From Salvelinus alpinus (Eukaryota; Chordata; Actinopteri; Salmoniformes; Salmonidae): 64,000 bases of DNA. Location: the NCBI RefSeq assembly GCF_045679555.1, contig NC_092091.1, forward strand, positions 11,991,918 through 12,055,917. Reading direction: 5' to 3'. Positions 12,018 through 62,811 of this stretch are shown in pieces. Every line of letters begins with the position of its first letter. Within the stretch, counting starts at the first letter, position 1. Made by a program: the position numbers and the translations under genes. Under the pieces are notes generated by a model. The model saw only the letters and a program-made list of their open reading frames with translations, had not been told where the DNA came from and searched no databases.

Positions 12018-13142
12018 GAAAGACTAGTAAAAAAAGAAAAAAATAGGTACATCGTCGTGTATAAAAATACAAAATGTCTAGAGCTAACTTGGTAAATAAA
12101 TGCAAGTGCATAGCTACAATACATGCATGTAGCGCTAAAGTACTAAAGCTATTTTAAGAAATGCACAATTGTAAATTGCTCTGGTGAAGAGCGTCTGCTA
12201 AATGACAAATGTAAAGCTAAATCGACTTCAATTATATTCAGGTCATATGCAACATCACAGGGCAAAGATGAGAGGAAAGTATAGTTTTAATATACATCAA
12301 AAAATGAAATTCATATTTCAACAGGCTGGATACCTGATACGGAGGTACAGGTCCAATCAAATGTTTGTTTATAACATAATAAATTACTACACGATAATGT
12401 TGATAAAAAAAAGTATTGATCCCAATATTTCACAAATACTGTTATAAGTTGTGAATTTCTGACTAGAACACTGCTTGCTTAAGATCTACATTAAAGCTAA
12501 TCATATGACAGAACTACCAAACTTTGAATAAAACATCTTTAAGTTATTACAGTGAGAAACCAGACTCAGAATACAGTAATATGGGGAAAATGCTGTAATA
12601 GAAATAAATATTAAATAAATAACAGAAAACTGAACTAGAAAGCCGTCACCCTCCATTTAAATATGTACACATACATACAATCCTCCCTATGTTATGGCTC
12701 ATTAAAAACAAACAGATTTTAGTGTCCTTTTTATGCCACTAATAGCCTGCAAAATAAATTGAAGTGATCAGTTTTGCATTTCAAATTGAATGAATTGAAT
12801 TGTGCTTTGGTTGTTTGATATATGTATGCTAGTATATCGTGGTTGCTTAACTAACCAAGGAATGAGGAATCATATATATATATATATTAAAAAAACACTA
12901 TGATATGTAAACCATTTCCTCAAAACAATCAAAAAACAATACACTGTTATTGATAACAGGGGTGCAGATTTAGAATGTTGTGCTCGTGTAGAGAGAAAAC
13001 ACTTAGAGGGCTTGATTTCCGAGGCCACCCATACATGAAATGTATGCATGCATTACTAAGTCATTTTGGATAAAAGTGTCTGCTAAATGGTATACATTAC
13101 ATTGTAAGTCTAGGATGTTGCGGTAGATACACTGTTTGTGTG

Positions 13143-13173
<31 letters not shown>

Positions 13174-14895
13174 TGGTTCTTCTATACTTGTGGGGATTGA
13201 AAATCCCCAAAAGGATAGTAAAAGAACGGAAATTCTCCATCGTGGGTACATTTTCCACATCCCCATGAAGACAAAGGCTATTTTAAATTCAGGGGTTAGG
13301 TTTAGGAATACAATTAGAGTTATGGTAAGAGGTTTAGGGTTACGGTAAGGGTTAAGATGAATTGGATTTGTAATGGAAAAAAATGTTAGGTCCCCACGAG
13401 GATAGAAGAACAAAACTTGTGTGTCTGTGTTAATTACATCATCCTGTCCCCTTACTGACAGTAAGAAAAACTCAAGTATAAAAGTTTTCCAGCCTCTAGA
13501 AGGAATAGGTCATGATCTGAACTGGTCACTATTGTATTTGCTGGTGTATAATACAGCAGATGAGACAATTTAGCGAAATTTTCCCCCCTTTTAAATAAAA
13601 CAATACTTTGTGACTTCGGGGCATTAGGTCTGGATAATACGAACAAGACTTCCACAAAAATTGTAGTTATGCTTTTAAGGCCATGCAATAGCTTATTAGA
13701 CTTATGCATCTGATCTACTGATATTTTGGATGAGAGGGGTTATTTTCTTCGCATTCATGCAAAACTCACTAATGTGTTGCTTCTCTTCATTTTGAAAGAC
13801 TAAGGCCTCCATTAACATATAATAAGCAGGAGAAAACTCAAACTTGCACTAACTATTATGTCTCAAAAAGGGACATTGCACAATTTTCAACTTCATATTC
13901 ATCATCTCCAGCGCCACCTCAACAAATGCGAAAAAAGCGCACTTCGATGTTGTGTAGTCATAAAGATAGAGGCAGAGTAAGAAAAGGGTTTCTGATGACA
14001 TAATCCAGAAACACTTTTGACATGATCAGGTAGTTAGTTTCCTAATCTTTGCCTGCTCATAGTTTTTTTGTTTTTTTTATCACGATGTCAAACGTTTTTC
14101 ATCCGGAATCCATTTTCTTTTACATCATCTGGTGTGCATCCTTTAGACTACAAAACATAGATAACTGCCATTTTTAAACATGTTGATGTTGGGGTGATGC
14201 TGGAGATAATAAATATCAAGTTGAACCTTTTTGAAACGTCCCTTTAATATCATCCCTTAGTACCAACACTGACAAAACACTGGCGCTGCCTTCCCTCACT
14301 AAATTAAGGCTGGTGTATTGGCTGTTGGTGGTGTATTGGCTGTTGGTGCTGTGAATAGGCCTTTCTCAATCGAGGCCTATATATAAATATATACAGGCCC
14401 ATATAAAGAATCAATAAAAAAAATGGTATAAATGCAAATGTGTTTCAGTATAATACAAGTGCTACTGTACGACTGTAACCTGTAAAAGGTATGCTGGTGA
14501 TCAGTCAGAGCTACAGCATTTCATGTCAAGGAGAAAAACACACCAAGAAAGGTGTTCGAACATTTGGGTCATATTCATTAGGAACCTAACAGAAGAAAAT
14601 AGATTGCAACACGTAGGTACTACATAACTTGCCCAATAAGAAAAGCTCATTTTCCGTTGCATAACTGGCCTAATGAACATGAACCCAGGACAAGGAGAAT
14701 ACCAAGTACAAGACCTGATGGCTCAGTCATTCCACAAGTTACCAAATTAACAAAATTACTGTAAAAAAAAAAGTAAAAATGGGTTTCAGCTGCTCGTTGA
14801 CTGAAGGAAATCCGACCCAACTCATTTTTGTAAGCGCTTGTAAACCAGGAGCACTCCCAAGGCTTCCTCAAAGATGCACACACTGTGGTGCAGTG
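12018..14895 (-). other. sinhcaf: sinhcaf 3' UTR (inferred)
   Basis: No gene is visible between the sinhcaf stop codon and the poly(A) signal. The stretch is AT-rich. It contains a short SINE-tail fragment at 12175-12215 (gagcgtctgctaaatgac), another at 13060-13100 (aaaagtgtctgctaaatgg), an (AT)n run at about 12873-12888 and a dispersed repeat at 13136-13430. UTR status is inferred from the signal at 12012; a shorter transcript is possible. Confidence 0.5.
13136..13430. repeat. Dispersed repeat with (TATG)n edge and TTAGGG-like core
   Basis: It starts with (TATG)n at 13143-13172, then a region with tctatacttgtggggattg, a core containing ggttaggtttagg and gggttacggtaagggtta, and ends at gttaggtccccacgaggata. 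The same order, with clear divergence, occurs at 53600-53850, so this is a dispersed element. It has no open frame. Confidence 0.75.
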
Positions 14896-17800
14896 TCACC
14901 AGTCTCCCTCCTCAACCTCATCCCCCTCCTCTACGGTCTGAGGTGTTGTCATGGTGACCTGTAGCTGAGGAGTCTCTAAGCTCTTCTGGCTGTTTGACCT
15001 CTTCACCTCCTCCGTCACTTCTACCACCTCCACCTCTTCTTCCTCGTACCCTTCCTCCTCCTCCTCCTCCAGCTCCTGCCGCTGCCGTTTCTTGCGGCAG
15101 CAGGGCTTGAAGAGGTGGGGGTCGATGAGCACCTCCCCAAACCGGCCCTTGTAGATGATCCCACAACACACCCTCTGCCTAGAGGAGGATCAAAGGAGCA
15201 TGGGATTATTCCTGTGATACTGACAGTACATCCAACCATGCGAGATACAGACAATTATTGTTACAGACACTAATGCATGTGCGCATATAAAATAAACTCT
15301 CCTTCGATGGCTCATCTTTCTTTCTTTCTTTCTCTTTCATTCATTCTTCCCCCTCTTTTATCTAACTACCAGAGCAGTGGTGAGGCTGCGCATCTGGTGA
15401 AAATTAACAAGGAAGCTTCAAGGCTGGAGATTACAGATGCAGTGTTCTGTTAGGAGGCTCATGAGCTCACCACACACACCACTGCATTGTGTGAAGTTTA
15501 TTGTTTTTAAATAAACTGGGAAAGACTGGCCACACACATACAGGCCATAAAGGATAATGAATTCATGATGTACCACCTTATTGACTGAAGACTGTATGAA
15601 ACTGTATGAGTGTTATCAGACATGGGGGACACAGGAAACAAGTTAGTCACTCAGATACAACCTATGGACACATTCTTCCTGTTTATCATCGTTCTCAGAG
15701 GAATAAATCCACTTCAAAACACTTGTGACCATGGATATGGGAGGCTGCATATGGATCAGAAAACTTACCACATTTGTTCCGCACTAAATCAACACAAACA
15801 CTGACTAAATAAGTACAGAAAATCTACCAGAACAAAAAATATATATATTTTAAGGGAAAATGTATTAAATGAAACATTTGGACAAGGCAGTCATGAACAT
15901 TCTACATCTCAAACAGAGTTTGCAGGACAGAAAGGGACGTTTTTCCCCAGACCCAGATTAAGCCTCGACTTCATATACCCCATTCTGTTTCCAAACATTG
16001 CCGCACAAGGGTGATGCGCACAAATTGGTGGTAGAACACGGGGAAGTTGTTATAGAATGCCAGCAAAAAAAGCCTATATTTACATGTTGCTTATGAGTAC
16101 ATTTCACTCTACTTTTGGATTATAATTGGATTTTAAGGCTCGTATGAATGTCCTGCTTAATATAATGTTTGTGTCATCATCGCAAATAAACTGCATTATA
16201 CTTTTAAAAAATAGTTCAACTTCAACCAGTAAAATGTCTCTTTGGCTAGCTTTTGCAACAGCCTATGTCAATAAGCGTTAGCATTCTAGCTAACAACTGC
16301 TGCATCCAAAATAGTTATTTTGCAAAGTTCACAGACAAATATAATCTTAGCAACTGTTCAAGCAAGAATCGAAACATCATTGTAGCGTATGAGAACCTAA
16401 AAAAGTGATTTTGTTTAGAAGTAATAAAAATGTAAATCTAGGCTGTTGAAAATGCGCAGATGGCGATGGCTTTCTTACTGAAGCAAAGAGTCGCGCACAT
16501 CTGTGAGTGACGTCAGTGTGGCGTGTACTGGAAAGGGGTCGGTTGCACTTTCAATGGATATTTTCAGCCCCGGACAAGGTTTAAACTGTGTCCCGGGAAA
16601 CTGGCCCATACTGTCTATCAGGGCATGTATACTGAACAAAAATATAAAACGCAAATTGCAACAATTTCAAAGATTTTACTGAGTTACAGTTCATATAAGG
16701 AAAACATTCAATTGAAATAAATTCATTAGGCCCTAATCTATGGATTTCACATGACTGGGAATACATATATGCATCTGGAGGTCAGATACCTTAAAAAAAC
16801 AGTAGGGCGTGGATCAGAAAACCAGTCCGTATCTGGTATGAGCACCATTTACCTCATGCAGCGCGACATCTCCTTCGCATATAATTGATCAGGCTGTTGA
16901 TTGTGACCTGTGGAATGTTGTCCCACTCCTCTTCAATGGCTGTGCAATGATGCTGTATATTGTCGAGAAGAGGAACATTCTGTCGTACACTTCAATCCAG
17001 AGCATTCCAAACATGCTCAATGGGTGACTGGTGAATATGCAGGACATTGAAGAACTGGGAGATTTTCAGCTCCCATTAATTGTGTACAGATCCTTGCGAC
17101 ATGGGGCCGTGCATTATCATTCTGAAACACGAGGTGATAGCGGCTGATGAATGGCACGACAATGGGCCTCAGGATTTTGTTGTGGTATCTCTGTGTATTC
17201 AAATTTCCATTGATAAAATGCAATTGTTTTCTTTGTCCGTAGCTTGTGCCTGCCCATACCATAACTCCACTGCCACCATGGGTCACTCTGTTCACAATGT
17301 TGACATCAGCAAACCGCTCACCCTCACGACTCCATACACATGGTCTACGGTTGTGAGGCCGGTTGGACATACTTACAGATTCTCTAAAACGACGTTGGAG
17401 GCAGTTTATGGTTGAGAAATGAACATTCAATTCTCTGGCAACAGCTTTGGTGAACATTCCTGCAGTCAGCATGCCAATTGCACGCTCCCTCAAAACTTGA
17501 GACATCTGTGGCACTGTGTTGTGTGACAAAACTGCACATTTTAGAGTGGCCTTTTATTGTCCCCAGGACAAGGTGCACATATGTAATGACCATGCTGTTT
17601 AATCAGCTTCTTGATATGCCACACTTGTAAGGTGGATGGATTATCTCGACAAAGCAGAAATGCTCACTAATAGGGATGTAAACAAATTTCTACACAAAAT
17701 TTGAGAGAAATTAGCTTTTTGTGCGTATGGAACATTTATGGGATCTTTTATTTCAGTTTATGAAACATGGGATCAACACTTTGCATGTTGGGTTTATATT

Positions 17801-19465
17801 TCTGTTTAGTGTAGTTTACTGGGAAGATCCTCCAGCCTTACCTCTTCCAGTAAGTGAGGTCCAGGAAGGAGAAGACAGGGGAACGGCTGGAGCCAGGGGA
17901 GAGTTCTGTGTCGGTGCCCTCATCTGAGGGGTTGCTGTAGCTGGGAGACTGGGCCGGCGAGGCACTGGACGTGGTGCTGTGGGCATCAGAGTCTGGAGAG
18001 GGGGTAGAACCATAGATGAAGTAAGCTATACTGTAGTGTACATTATTTGGTAGAACGCAGCAGGGGTATGTTCAGAGTGGGAATGTCACACAAAGTTTGA
18101 AACATCTCATCCGCCAGAATATTTACATAATAATTGGGTGGGTGCTTATATTTGTCCTATACAAGCGTGTATAATACACATGTGTGAATTGAAAATGTGT
18201 TATTTTGCATATCCCAACTCCCCCTGAGACACCCTCGGAAAGTGGGTCCACGGCCAGCCATTATCAATGGCGACACTGGAGCAATTAGGGTTAATTGCCT
18301 TGTCAGCTCAGGGATTCGAACTAGCAACCTTTCGGTTACTGACCCAATGCTCTAACCGCTAGGCTACCTGCGGTTAGGCTACAATACAAGGATACTCGTG
18401 AAATGAAAAGAATGTTGCCTACCTCAGTGCCTCAACACCTGAAAAGCACTGAGATTGGGTCCTTGTGGTTGCATTGATCTATTATTGAAGTGGTCAAACC
18501 CCATTATGTTTATGGTTGCATTGTGAACAGGACGTACTGTTTCTCTTCAGCTCTTTCTGCAGTCGGCTGATCTGGCTTGGCCTGGCTCTCTTGGAGAGGG
18601 ACTTCAGCTTCTTTGGCCTGGAAGACATCTTTAGGCTGGGGCCTCCTCGGGCATCAACCACCTAAGATAAGAGAGGAGGGGAGAGAAGAAGAGTAGAGGG
18701 GGATAAGAAAGAAAAGGAGATAGGAGCTCCTCCCCTCTTTTTGGTGTTATTCATAACCATTTTCAACAGACAGGTGAGTGGTGAAGAGGAGATCAAGACA
18801 TGTGGAGCTTACATGATTCCAGCTTTTCTTAGACCCCACTGGGAGTTTCTTCCATCGTTTCACAAGGAGTACACAGGCATTGCAGATTTCACCAGACCGA
18901 GTTTCACACAATCTACACGAGGGGAAAACATGTGAAATATGGGTTAAGCAGGGCAATGTGAACAATGTTAATATTATGGTTCCTAATGTCATTACATTTC
19001 GGTTACCATGACATATTTTATTTTAATTCAAACCATTTTAGATGAATTCACATGTAGTTGTCAACTCATAGGGACAATGTTTTGTAATTGTGAGAGTGTG
19101 TGCTTGGGATGCAGCAATGTCGCTATACTACACCTGTTTCCTGCATAGTGGTACGTCATTACGCACCACACGCAATGGAAACAGAACTCAATATGTGGCA
19201 TTTCATTGACTCCGCTCCGTTATTTAAAAAAAAAAACGATATTTTGTACAATGCCTGCAGCAGACTACAGTCATTCTATTTTTACAACGTGGAAACACAC
19301 TATAAAGCCGCGGTAATTGTCAGAAATTCTTGCTTACCCGAAACAGCTCGTGAAGTCCTTCTCGTACCGCTTGCTATCCGTGAAGCGCGAGCTGGAGGAC
19401 TTAGCGCGGCAGATGCAACATCCGTCTAAACTCCGGTACATCTTCGGCTTGTGAAAGCCAAACAT
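14896..19465 (-). CDS. sinhcaf: SIN3-HDAC complex-associated factor (FAM60A)
   Basis: Five coding exons: 19338-19465, 18813-18912, 18538-18661, 17842-17992 and 14896-15178, total 786 nt, 261 aa, all GT-AG and in phase. The protein begins [20 protein letters not shown] and continues [19 protein letters not shown], then CNAC (53-56) and [10 protein letters not shown], a cysteine-rich, atypical zinc-binding region. The middle has [18 protein letters not shown] and [13 protein letters not shown], followed by [20 protein letters not shown]. These blocks identify FAM60A/SINHCAF, a subunit of the SIN3-HDAC repressor complex in the nucleus (family knowledge). Human is 221 aa; the extra length here is an acidic tail after KPCCRKKRQ with several Glu runs, although the final Asp/Glu-x-Trp ending resembles the human Glu-Trp end. 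The acceptor of the first coding exon lies directly before the ATG, so the 5' UTR is in an upstream exon near 21457. The gene appears intact. Confidence 0.95.
15310..15345. repeat. (CTTT)n/(CATT)n microsatellite
   Basis: A short run of cttt steps followed by catt steps inside sinhcaf intron 5. The rest of the intron up to the transposon at 16628 shows no gene. Confidence 0.8.
16628..17813 (-). mobile_element. Tc1-like transposon with internal deletion, in sinhcaf intron 5
   Basis: The left end (tactgaacaaaaatataaaa) and right end (tttatatttctgtttagtgta) are inverted copies of a common salmonid Tc1-like family. The minus strand keeps the transposase N-terminus ([20 protein letters not shown], helix-turn-helix) and a middle part ([22 protein letters not shown]), joined by an internal deletion near 17325-17345 that removes the central domain. 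The right end lies about 28 nt from exon 5, within the 5' end of the intron. Confidence 0.9.
18225..18385 (-). mobile_element. tRNA-derived SINE head in sinhcaf intron 4
   Basis: On the minus strand the order is gtagcctaaccgcaggtagc, gttagagcattgggtcagta, then gctagttcgaatccctgagc. The last contains a tRNA B-box-like GTTCGAATCC. The downstream body is divergent. No complete tail is visible. Confidence 0.7.
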
Positions 19466-21456
19466 CTGTTTTCGGAAACAAAACAGCAAAGGCAATTTGC
19501 AGTTTATTAAAATGTTTTTTTTTTTTTCAAGAATCATAATGAAAAGGATTGGCCTATAATCAGGCGATGGTTAGCCTACATGCCTGTTATATTTTGGGGA
19601 TATATATTCCCTATTAATGGCTTATTCAAACGCTATGCAAAATATTCCGCCTGTGTACCAACCAGCGGAACAACAGGCTAACATTTCAACGTGTTTCTAT
19701 ATGGAGATGGTTGATATAGCTGACTTGCAATATTTGTTAGACGGTTCGCGCAATAAAGCGCGCTAGATGAAAGTGAGCGCCATGCTCTGACCCAAATAGA
19801 ACTGAATATAGGTCAGATGTTTGCACGTCAGACAGATAATGTCCCCCTGCCGCCGCGCTCTTATCGCCCTCTGAGATTTGCATAGCTTCCGCACCGATAT
19901 GGCAAAATTGAACATATCATAAACTAGGACAAACCTGTAAACTCTGGTTTTGATGCTAAAGGACAGACCCGCCTGCCCAGTGAATGAAAGAGGCTAATGT
20001 GATGAGACCTGCTTGTGTGAATACCTCGTGGTGCAATAAATTGTTTTTTTTTTTTTTTTAAACATGGGGGTATGGTTTAATTCTAATCGACATTTAAAAG
20101 TAGATGTTATCTTATGTTGCCATGCAAACCCTATCACTAAGCACATGGAGGCCTTCAAAATAATCATGCGGCAAAACCGTGAGCCGCGCCCCCCATGCTA
20201 CTTGTTTTGCCATCTAAGCGGCAGTCCTTCGGGTCTCTTGACAATGCAGTGGTACAACCACAGACAGTAGCAGGATAATACAGTAGGCCTATGTGCGGTA
20301 ACTCTACATGGCAACACACTTCAAAGGTGAGGAAGGGGGAATGAGGGCGTGGTGTGTGATGCGCTATCATGTGCGAAATATTTCGAATTTTAAAGTTGTA
20401 AAACTGACTTAACATCGTTAATCATTAAAACTGACTGTGTTTAAAAACTAAAACTCGTCGGTCATGATAAAAAAGAGAACCTTTCCACCGAGGAAAGACT
20501 ATTGTAAATCGATACGTTCACCGCCCACTTTCGCCAGGAAGCATGGCACACGAGCAGCCTCATGCGCACCCATTTTAAACGGAACCTTTCAACTCGTCGT
20601 CGGTCGTCTACCAGTCCATAAACTCGATTGTCGATGACACAACCGCATTATCAAACTTATTTCAGAAAACGGACATATTCCTCTCTAAAACAATACAACC
20701 ATGCATGGGAATAGTCTTGTAATATGATCTTTATCCTTTGTTATTTAAGCGATGCCGCGTCACTGGCCAGTGCACCTCCAAACACGCACCAAGTTCAACG
20801 CTTCGGTTTTTAACAGTGACAACGTACTTCAATGTTATCGAATTGTGGTTTAACCTTGCCATCATTTGGTTAGGCTCCTACTTGTTTTGTCGTGATAGAT
20901 GCGTCCATGAATGTGTTGACACACGGAGTAATCGCGTATAAACTCATCTCGGGTGGGCGTGATGGGAGCTCGAACTTGGGCATTAGTTACATCAGTATAC
21001 TATGCAGTCATTAATCACAAACGGAACATGCATATTTCAACATTGCAAACTTAAAAATGGAGTTAGAAGCTATGAATTCACCTATTCAAAATCACAATTA
21101 AAACGAATTAATCATCAAGACACCATACAATAATGTACAAGGCATAGAGCTAGAAATCAAGAGGATACAATGCGTTTAGGGCCAAATCTGCATTAAACAT
21201 TGTTGCAATCGTATCTCCAATTATTATTTCAATTTAAACTAGCCTATAAAAAAAAGTGGTAAAATAGTAGGCATATGGTAGCCTTATTAATGCTTAATTC
21301 TAACGGTGACATCGATGTTAATTGTTCTCCTTCTCAAGTGGACAACAACTCGAGCTTACTTGTTTTGAATCATAGCCTACAATAGCCAAGCAAACAGACA
21401 CCAAAAGCTTGCACAGTTTGAGTAGCTTATTGAACAATAGCCAACACAATTCTTAC
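19466..21456 (-). other. sinhcaf: sinhcaf intron 1, no gene seen
   Basis: This intron lies between the first coding exon and the inferred untranslated exon. It holds A/T runs (19505-19525, 20043-20060) and no recognised gene or full-length repeat. Its length and position are those of a typical regulatory first intron, but nothing specific can be assigned. Confidence 0.5.
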
Positions 21457-21725
21457 CTTGATGCAAATCGAACGTAGTTGATACAAAGTAATAACCTTGA
21501 ACACGCGTCGTTACAATGTAATTACTCTCACAATTCACCAGCATCAGTAACCAGCTCTCTGTTGTTGACGTCTCGCTGGTTGTGTCTGGGACTGGGGAGT
21601 TGTGGACTCACTGCGCGTGCGCTCCATCAACGCCTCCATTTTCTGATTTTCTTCAATCAACCTAATTTGCATAAACGGCTGACGTTTCAGTGCGTCTGCG
21701 GTCTACTGGCCTTATAAGGATGGGA
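21457..21725 (-). promoter_or_regulatory. sinhcaf: sinhcaf untranslated exon 1 and promoter, with CArG box and octamer
   Basis: On the minus strand TTTGCATCAAG/gtaag gives a donor, so exon 1 starts at 21457. Further right the sequence becomes rich in CpG (gcgcacgcgcagtg) and contains ccttataagg at 21710-21719, a perfect palindromic CArG box (SRF site) that could also act as a TATA-like element. It also has atttgcat at 21665-21672, the POU octamer. The transcription start should lie between about 21560 and 21700. The donor is seen; the promoter role is inferred from position. Confidence 0.5.
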
Positions 21726-24076
21726 ACATTGCGCGGGAAGAGGGGGCTCGTCTCTCGTTGCTATGGCACAGAGGAGAACGTAAGCAAAGAGGCGGAGCCA
21801 ATCGTTTTACTATGGAATGCCAGATGGCTTGTGCAATTATGATCGTCAAAGTTAAAGCCATTTTGCGACAGTAAAGGCCAACTAGGCCTAATGTATGCCC
21901 AAACAAACATGATTTTTAAACAAATTATATAACCAACCATTGCGCGCGCACGCCACCTTTGCATCAAATGATAGGTCCTATCGTTGCCTACAGTTGTGAG
22001 AATTGTCACCCGACAAAACAAAAAGTCAGTTTTATATCTTAGCAGAGACTTTAATCTTAACACAATTCATTAAATGTTGAAAATAATAGATTAGTACTTA
22101 GCCTAATATCAATTTTCAAATAATAATAAGCTAGAGACTTCATCATTGCGGGTTTGACAAAAAGGATAGTGCAGGAGATGACATTTTCCATCTTATCAAC
22201 AAAAAAGCTAAACGTAATATCAATATAATATCAAGCTTGTTTTCGAAGAAAAACCTCAATGTTTTGACCAAGCAATTACAATTAAATAAGCAACATGACA
22301 TTTAGAAAACAAAATGCAATTTTCTGTCAACAGAAATGTAGACAAATGGGGGGGGGGGTTCTCTCTATCAACTGAAAAGTCTATGGTAACATTGTATGAC
22401 TGAAGGACAACTTCTTACAAAGTAACGTTCAAATAGTCACAATATAAAAAAAAACGTTACATTTTAAATTGACAAAAGACCATTTTCAATATTTCAAACC
22501 AATATTTTCTATATTTTTGTCAGCAAAGCCAGAATGATCCTGTAGGAGGCAACAAGTCTATAGAACGATAAACAGACAGGCCTACAGAAACAGGCCTACG
22601 AGTCAGGGAACATTGAGAAGAGTCGTGGTGCTAGGGCTTCAGTCAGTCAAAGAAAACCTCTGATGTACAGGACCAGGCAACTGCTGCACAGAGACAATTT
22701 CAACAGAGTTTTTACATCAACATTCATGAAAGGCATTCATAAACTATTAATAAAGTATTTTTAAGCATTACATTTTATAAGCATTTTATAACATTTATAG
22801 TTTATAAAGCATTTATGATGGTTCATTCAGGAAAGTTATTATCAAGTGTTGGCGAACAAAAATCTACACCAGTTTGAGCAGAGTAACTATCCTTAATCTC
22901 CAGAATTTTTTAGTTTAGAAATAATCCATTCAATGTCCATACCATAATAATACAGACAATCGGGCAGCAGAATAACTGTAGCTAGAGACTGCATCACTGA
23001 GAGGAAAAACATTGGGTGTATTCATTAGGGCACACCGGTGTGAACCATAGCAAAAATGTTTTGCAACGATAACGAGCGTTCAGTTTAGTCCCTCCTCGTT
23101 TCGGGCTGTTTGGTCCATAGTGAATACACCCCTGATATGGCCATGCATGTCAGGTTTATATGCCAAGAGCAAGCATAACAGCAATATGACTTGTGTTAAG
23201 TAGGGGCAGGACAGGTAGGTGGAGTCAAAGTTCATCACAACTCTTTTCTCCCTTGCCCTTCACAGTGTGAGCTGAGACATCAAAGCTGGTTGGTTAAGGG
23301 AATCACTCCGCCTCACTCTAAGAGACAGATCACAGTGTAAATGAGGAAAATAAGAAATGCAACACTGTTTCCTGTACGTACGTAGGGACGCAACTTTCGT
23401 TTTAGAACTGAGGGCGACAGTTATATATATTTATCCATTCGGATAAACACTCCAAACAGCCAACTCGATTGCTCGGAGGCGTCCGCATGGTCCTAAAGCA
23501 CACCGTTGCCTCGTTTTGTATCACATTCCAATAAAATTTGAGGGGTCGAAAATGAAAGTTGTATGTATGTATGTATGTATGTATGTATGTATGTCTGTCA
23601 TTGTAACTTCAATGGATATGACATATGCATCAGCAAATGAGGCAATAGGCCTGCTGTGGCAATATAATAGGCCTGCAGAAGCTGCCAGGTCAGTGGTTTG
23701 TCTTTGGTGTTCCATCCCCTCCTAGATTCACATCAGCAAAAAGGTCTCCCATTGTCACTTCCTCTCTTGTCGTGAGAGTTCAGCTGTCCAGTTCTGACCA
23801 GGCAGGCGCTGCTGGCTGCGTCTCAATTGTCTAAAGTGATTTCCTGTCCTCGTGTCCTCTCCCTCACTAGATCTGACAGGATTGAAGTGATGATCCAATG
23901 ATGGGCTTGTGTCACACTTCTTACTTACACCTGTCATGATCGGTGCGGAACCGAAGGAGAGGACACATGGAGAGGCAGTCGCGACACTATTGAGGCCCAG
24001 CCACCCTGTGTGCGTTGCGCAGTCTGTGGATGGGGGTTAAAACGCCATTTCACCAATGTCCTCAGCGGCGGTGAGG
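21726..24076 (-). other. dennd5b: 3' flank and probable 3' UTR of dennd5b
   Basis: There is no coding gene between the dennd5b stop and the sinhcaf promoter. No minus-strand AATAAA was found; the best variant is ATTAAA at 22050-22055, which would give a UTR of about 2 kb. Other items are a 10-base G run near 22349 and a (TATG)n microsatellite at 23561-23594. Confidence 0.4.
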
Positions 24077-61947
<37,871 letters not shown>

Positions 61948-62300
61948 CGGTTTAGATGTGGTAGGCTACTCCGTCCGTCTCTATTCCACGCTCTGGATCT
62001 CCATAGTGTAGCCTACGCAGGTCAAGTGAGAACAAACGTTAGAATCTTATTCACGTTTCAAACGAACTCCTCGTATTATATTTGGGATGAAATGTGCTCT
62101 TCTGTTCTCCGTCCACGGTCGGCAGCCTAGTGTCAGCCCGTTTTTGAATGTGTTGTCGAGGCAGAGGCAGCCTATTTTTGGGAGAATTTCAATTGCCTTC
62201 TCCTTGCATCCTCTCTCCACGCCTCCTTCTCAAAACCCATTGGACGAGAAAGCCAGAGGTTCCTCCCCTCTGACCTTCTCCTCCAATGAGTTTTGAGAAG
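61948..62300 (-). promoter_or_regulatory. dennd5b: dennd5b 5' UTR and promoter region (inferred)
   Basis: The sequence right of the start codon is mixed, with no upstream splice acceptor at the ATG, so the 5' UTR is probably in the same exon. The start site is not visible. A GA tract begins only about 400 bp from the ATG and bounds the promoter. Confidence 0.4.
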
Positions 62301-62344
62301 GAGAGAGGATACGAGGACACTATTGAGATTTTCCCAAAGTGTGA

Positions 62345-62780
62345 TAAGGGGAGGAGGGGAGAGAAAGGAAGGGAAGAGATGGAGGGGAAGAGAGGGAGTG
62401 GGGAAGAGAGGGAGGGATGGAGAGAGAGGGGGAGGGGAAGAGAGAGAGGGGGGGAAGAGCGAGAGAGGGAGGAGGGGGGAAGAGCGAGAGAGGGAGGAGG
62501 GGTGGAAGAGAGGGAGGGGGAAGAGAGAGCGAGGGAGTGGGGAAGAGACAGAGAGGGGGGGAAGAGAGAGGGAGGGGGGGGAGAGAGGGAGGGGGGGGGA
62601 GAGAGGGGGGAGAGAGGGAGGGAGGGGGGGGAGAGAGGGAGGGGGGGGGGGAGAGAGATGGAGGAGGGGCGAAGAGAGAGAGGGAGAGAGGGGGGAAGAG
62701 ACAGAGAGAGGGGGGGAGGGAGAGAGAGCAAGAGAGGGGGTAGAGAGAGGGAGGGGGGAGAGGAAAGAGAGGGAGGGGGA

Positions 62781-62811
<31 letters not shown>

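Noticed and set aside
14896-15254. Overlapping minus-strand frames of 77-91 codons
   Set aside because: Only the frame continuing [20 protein letters not shown] is the sinhcaf last exon; the others are shifted shadows.
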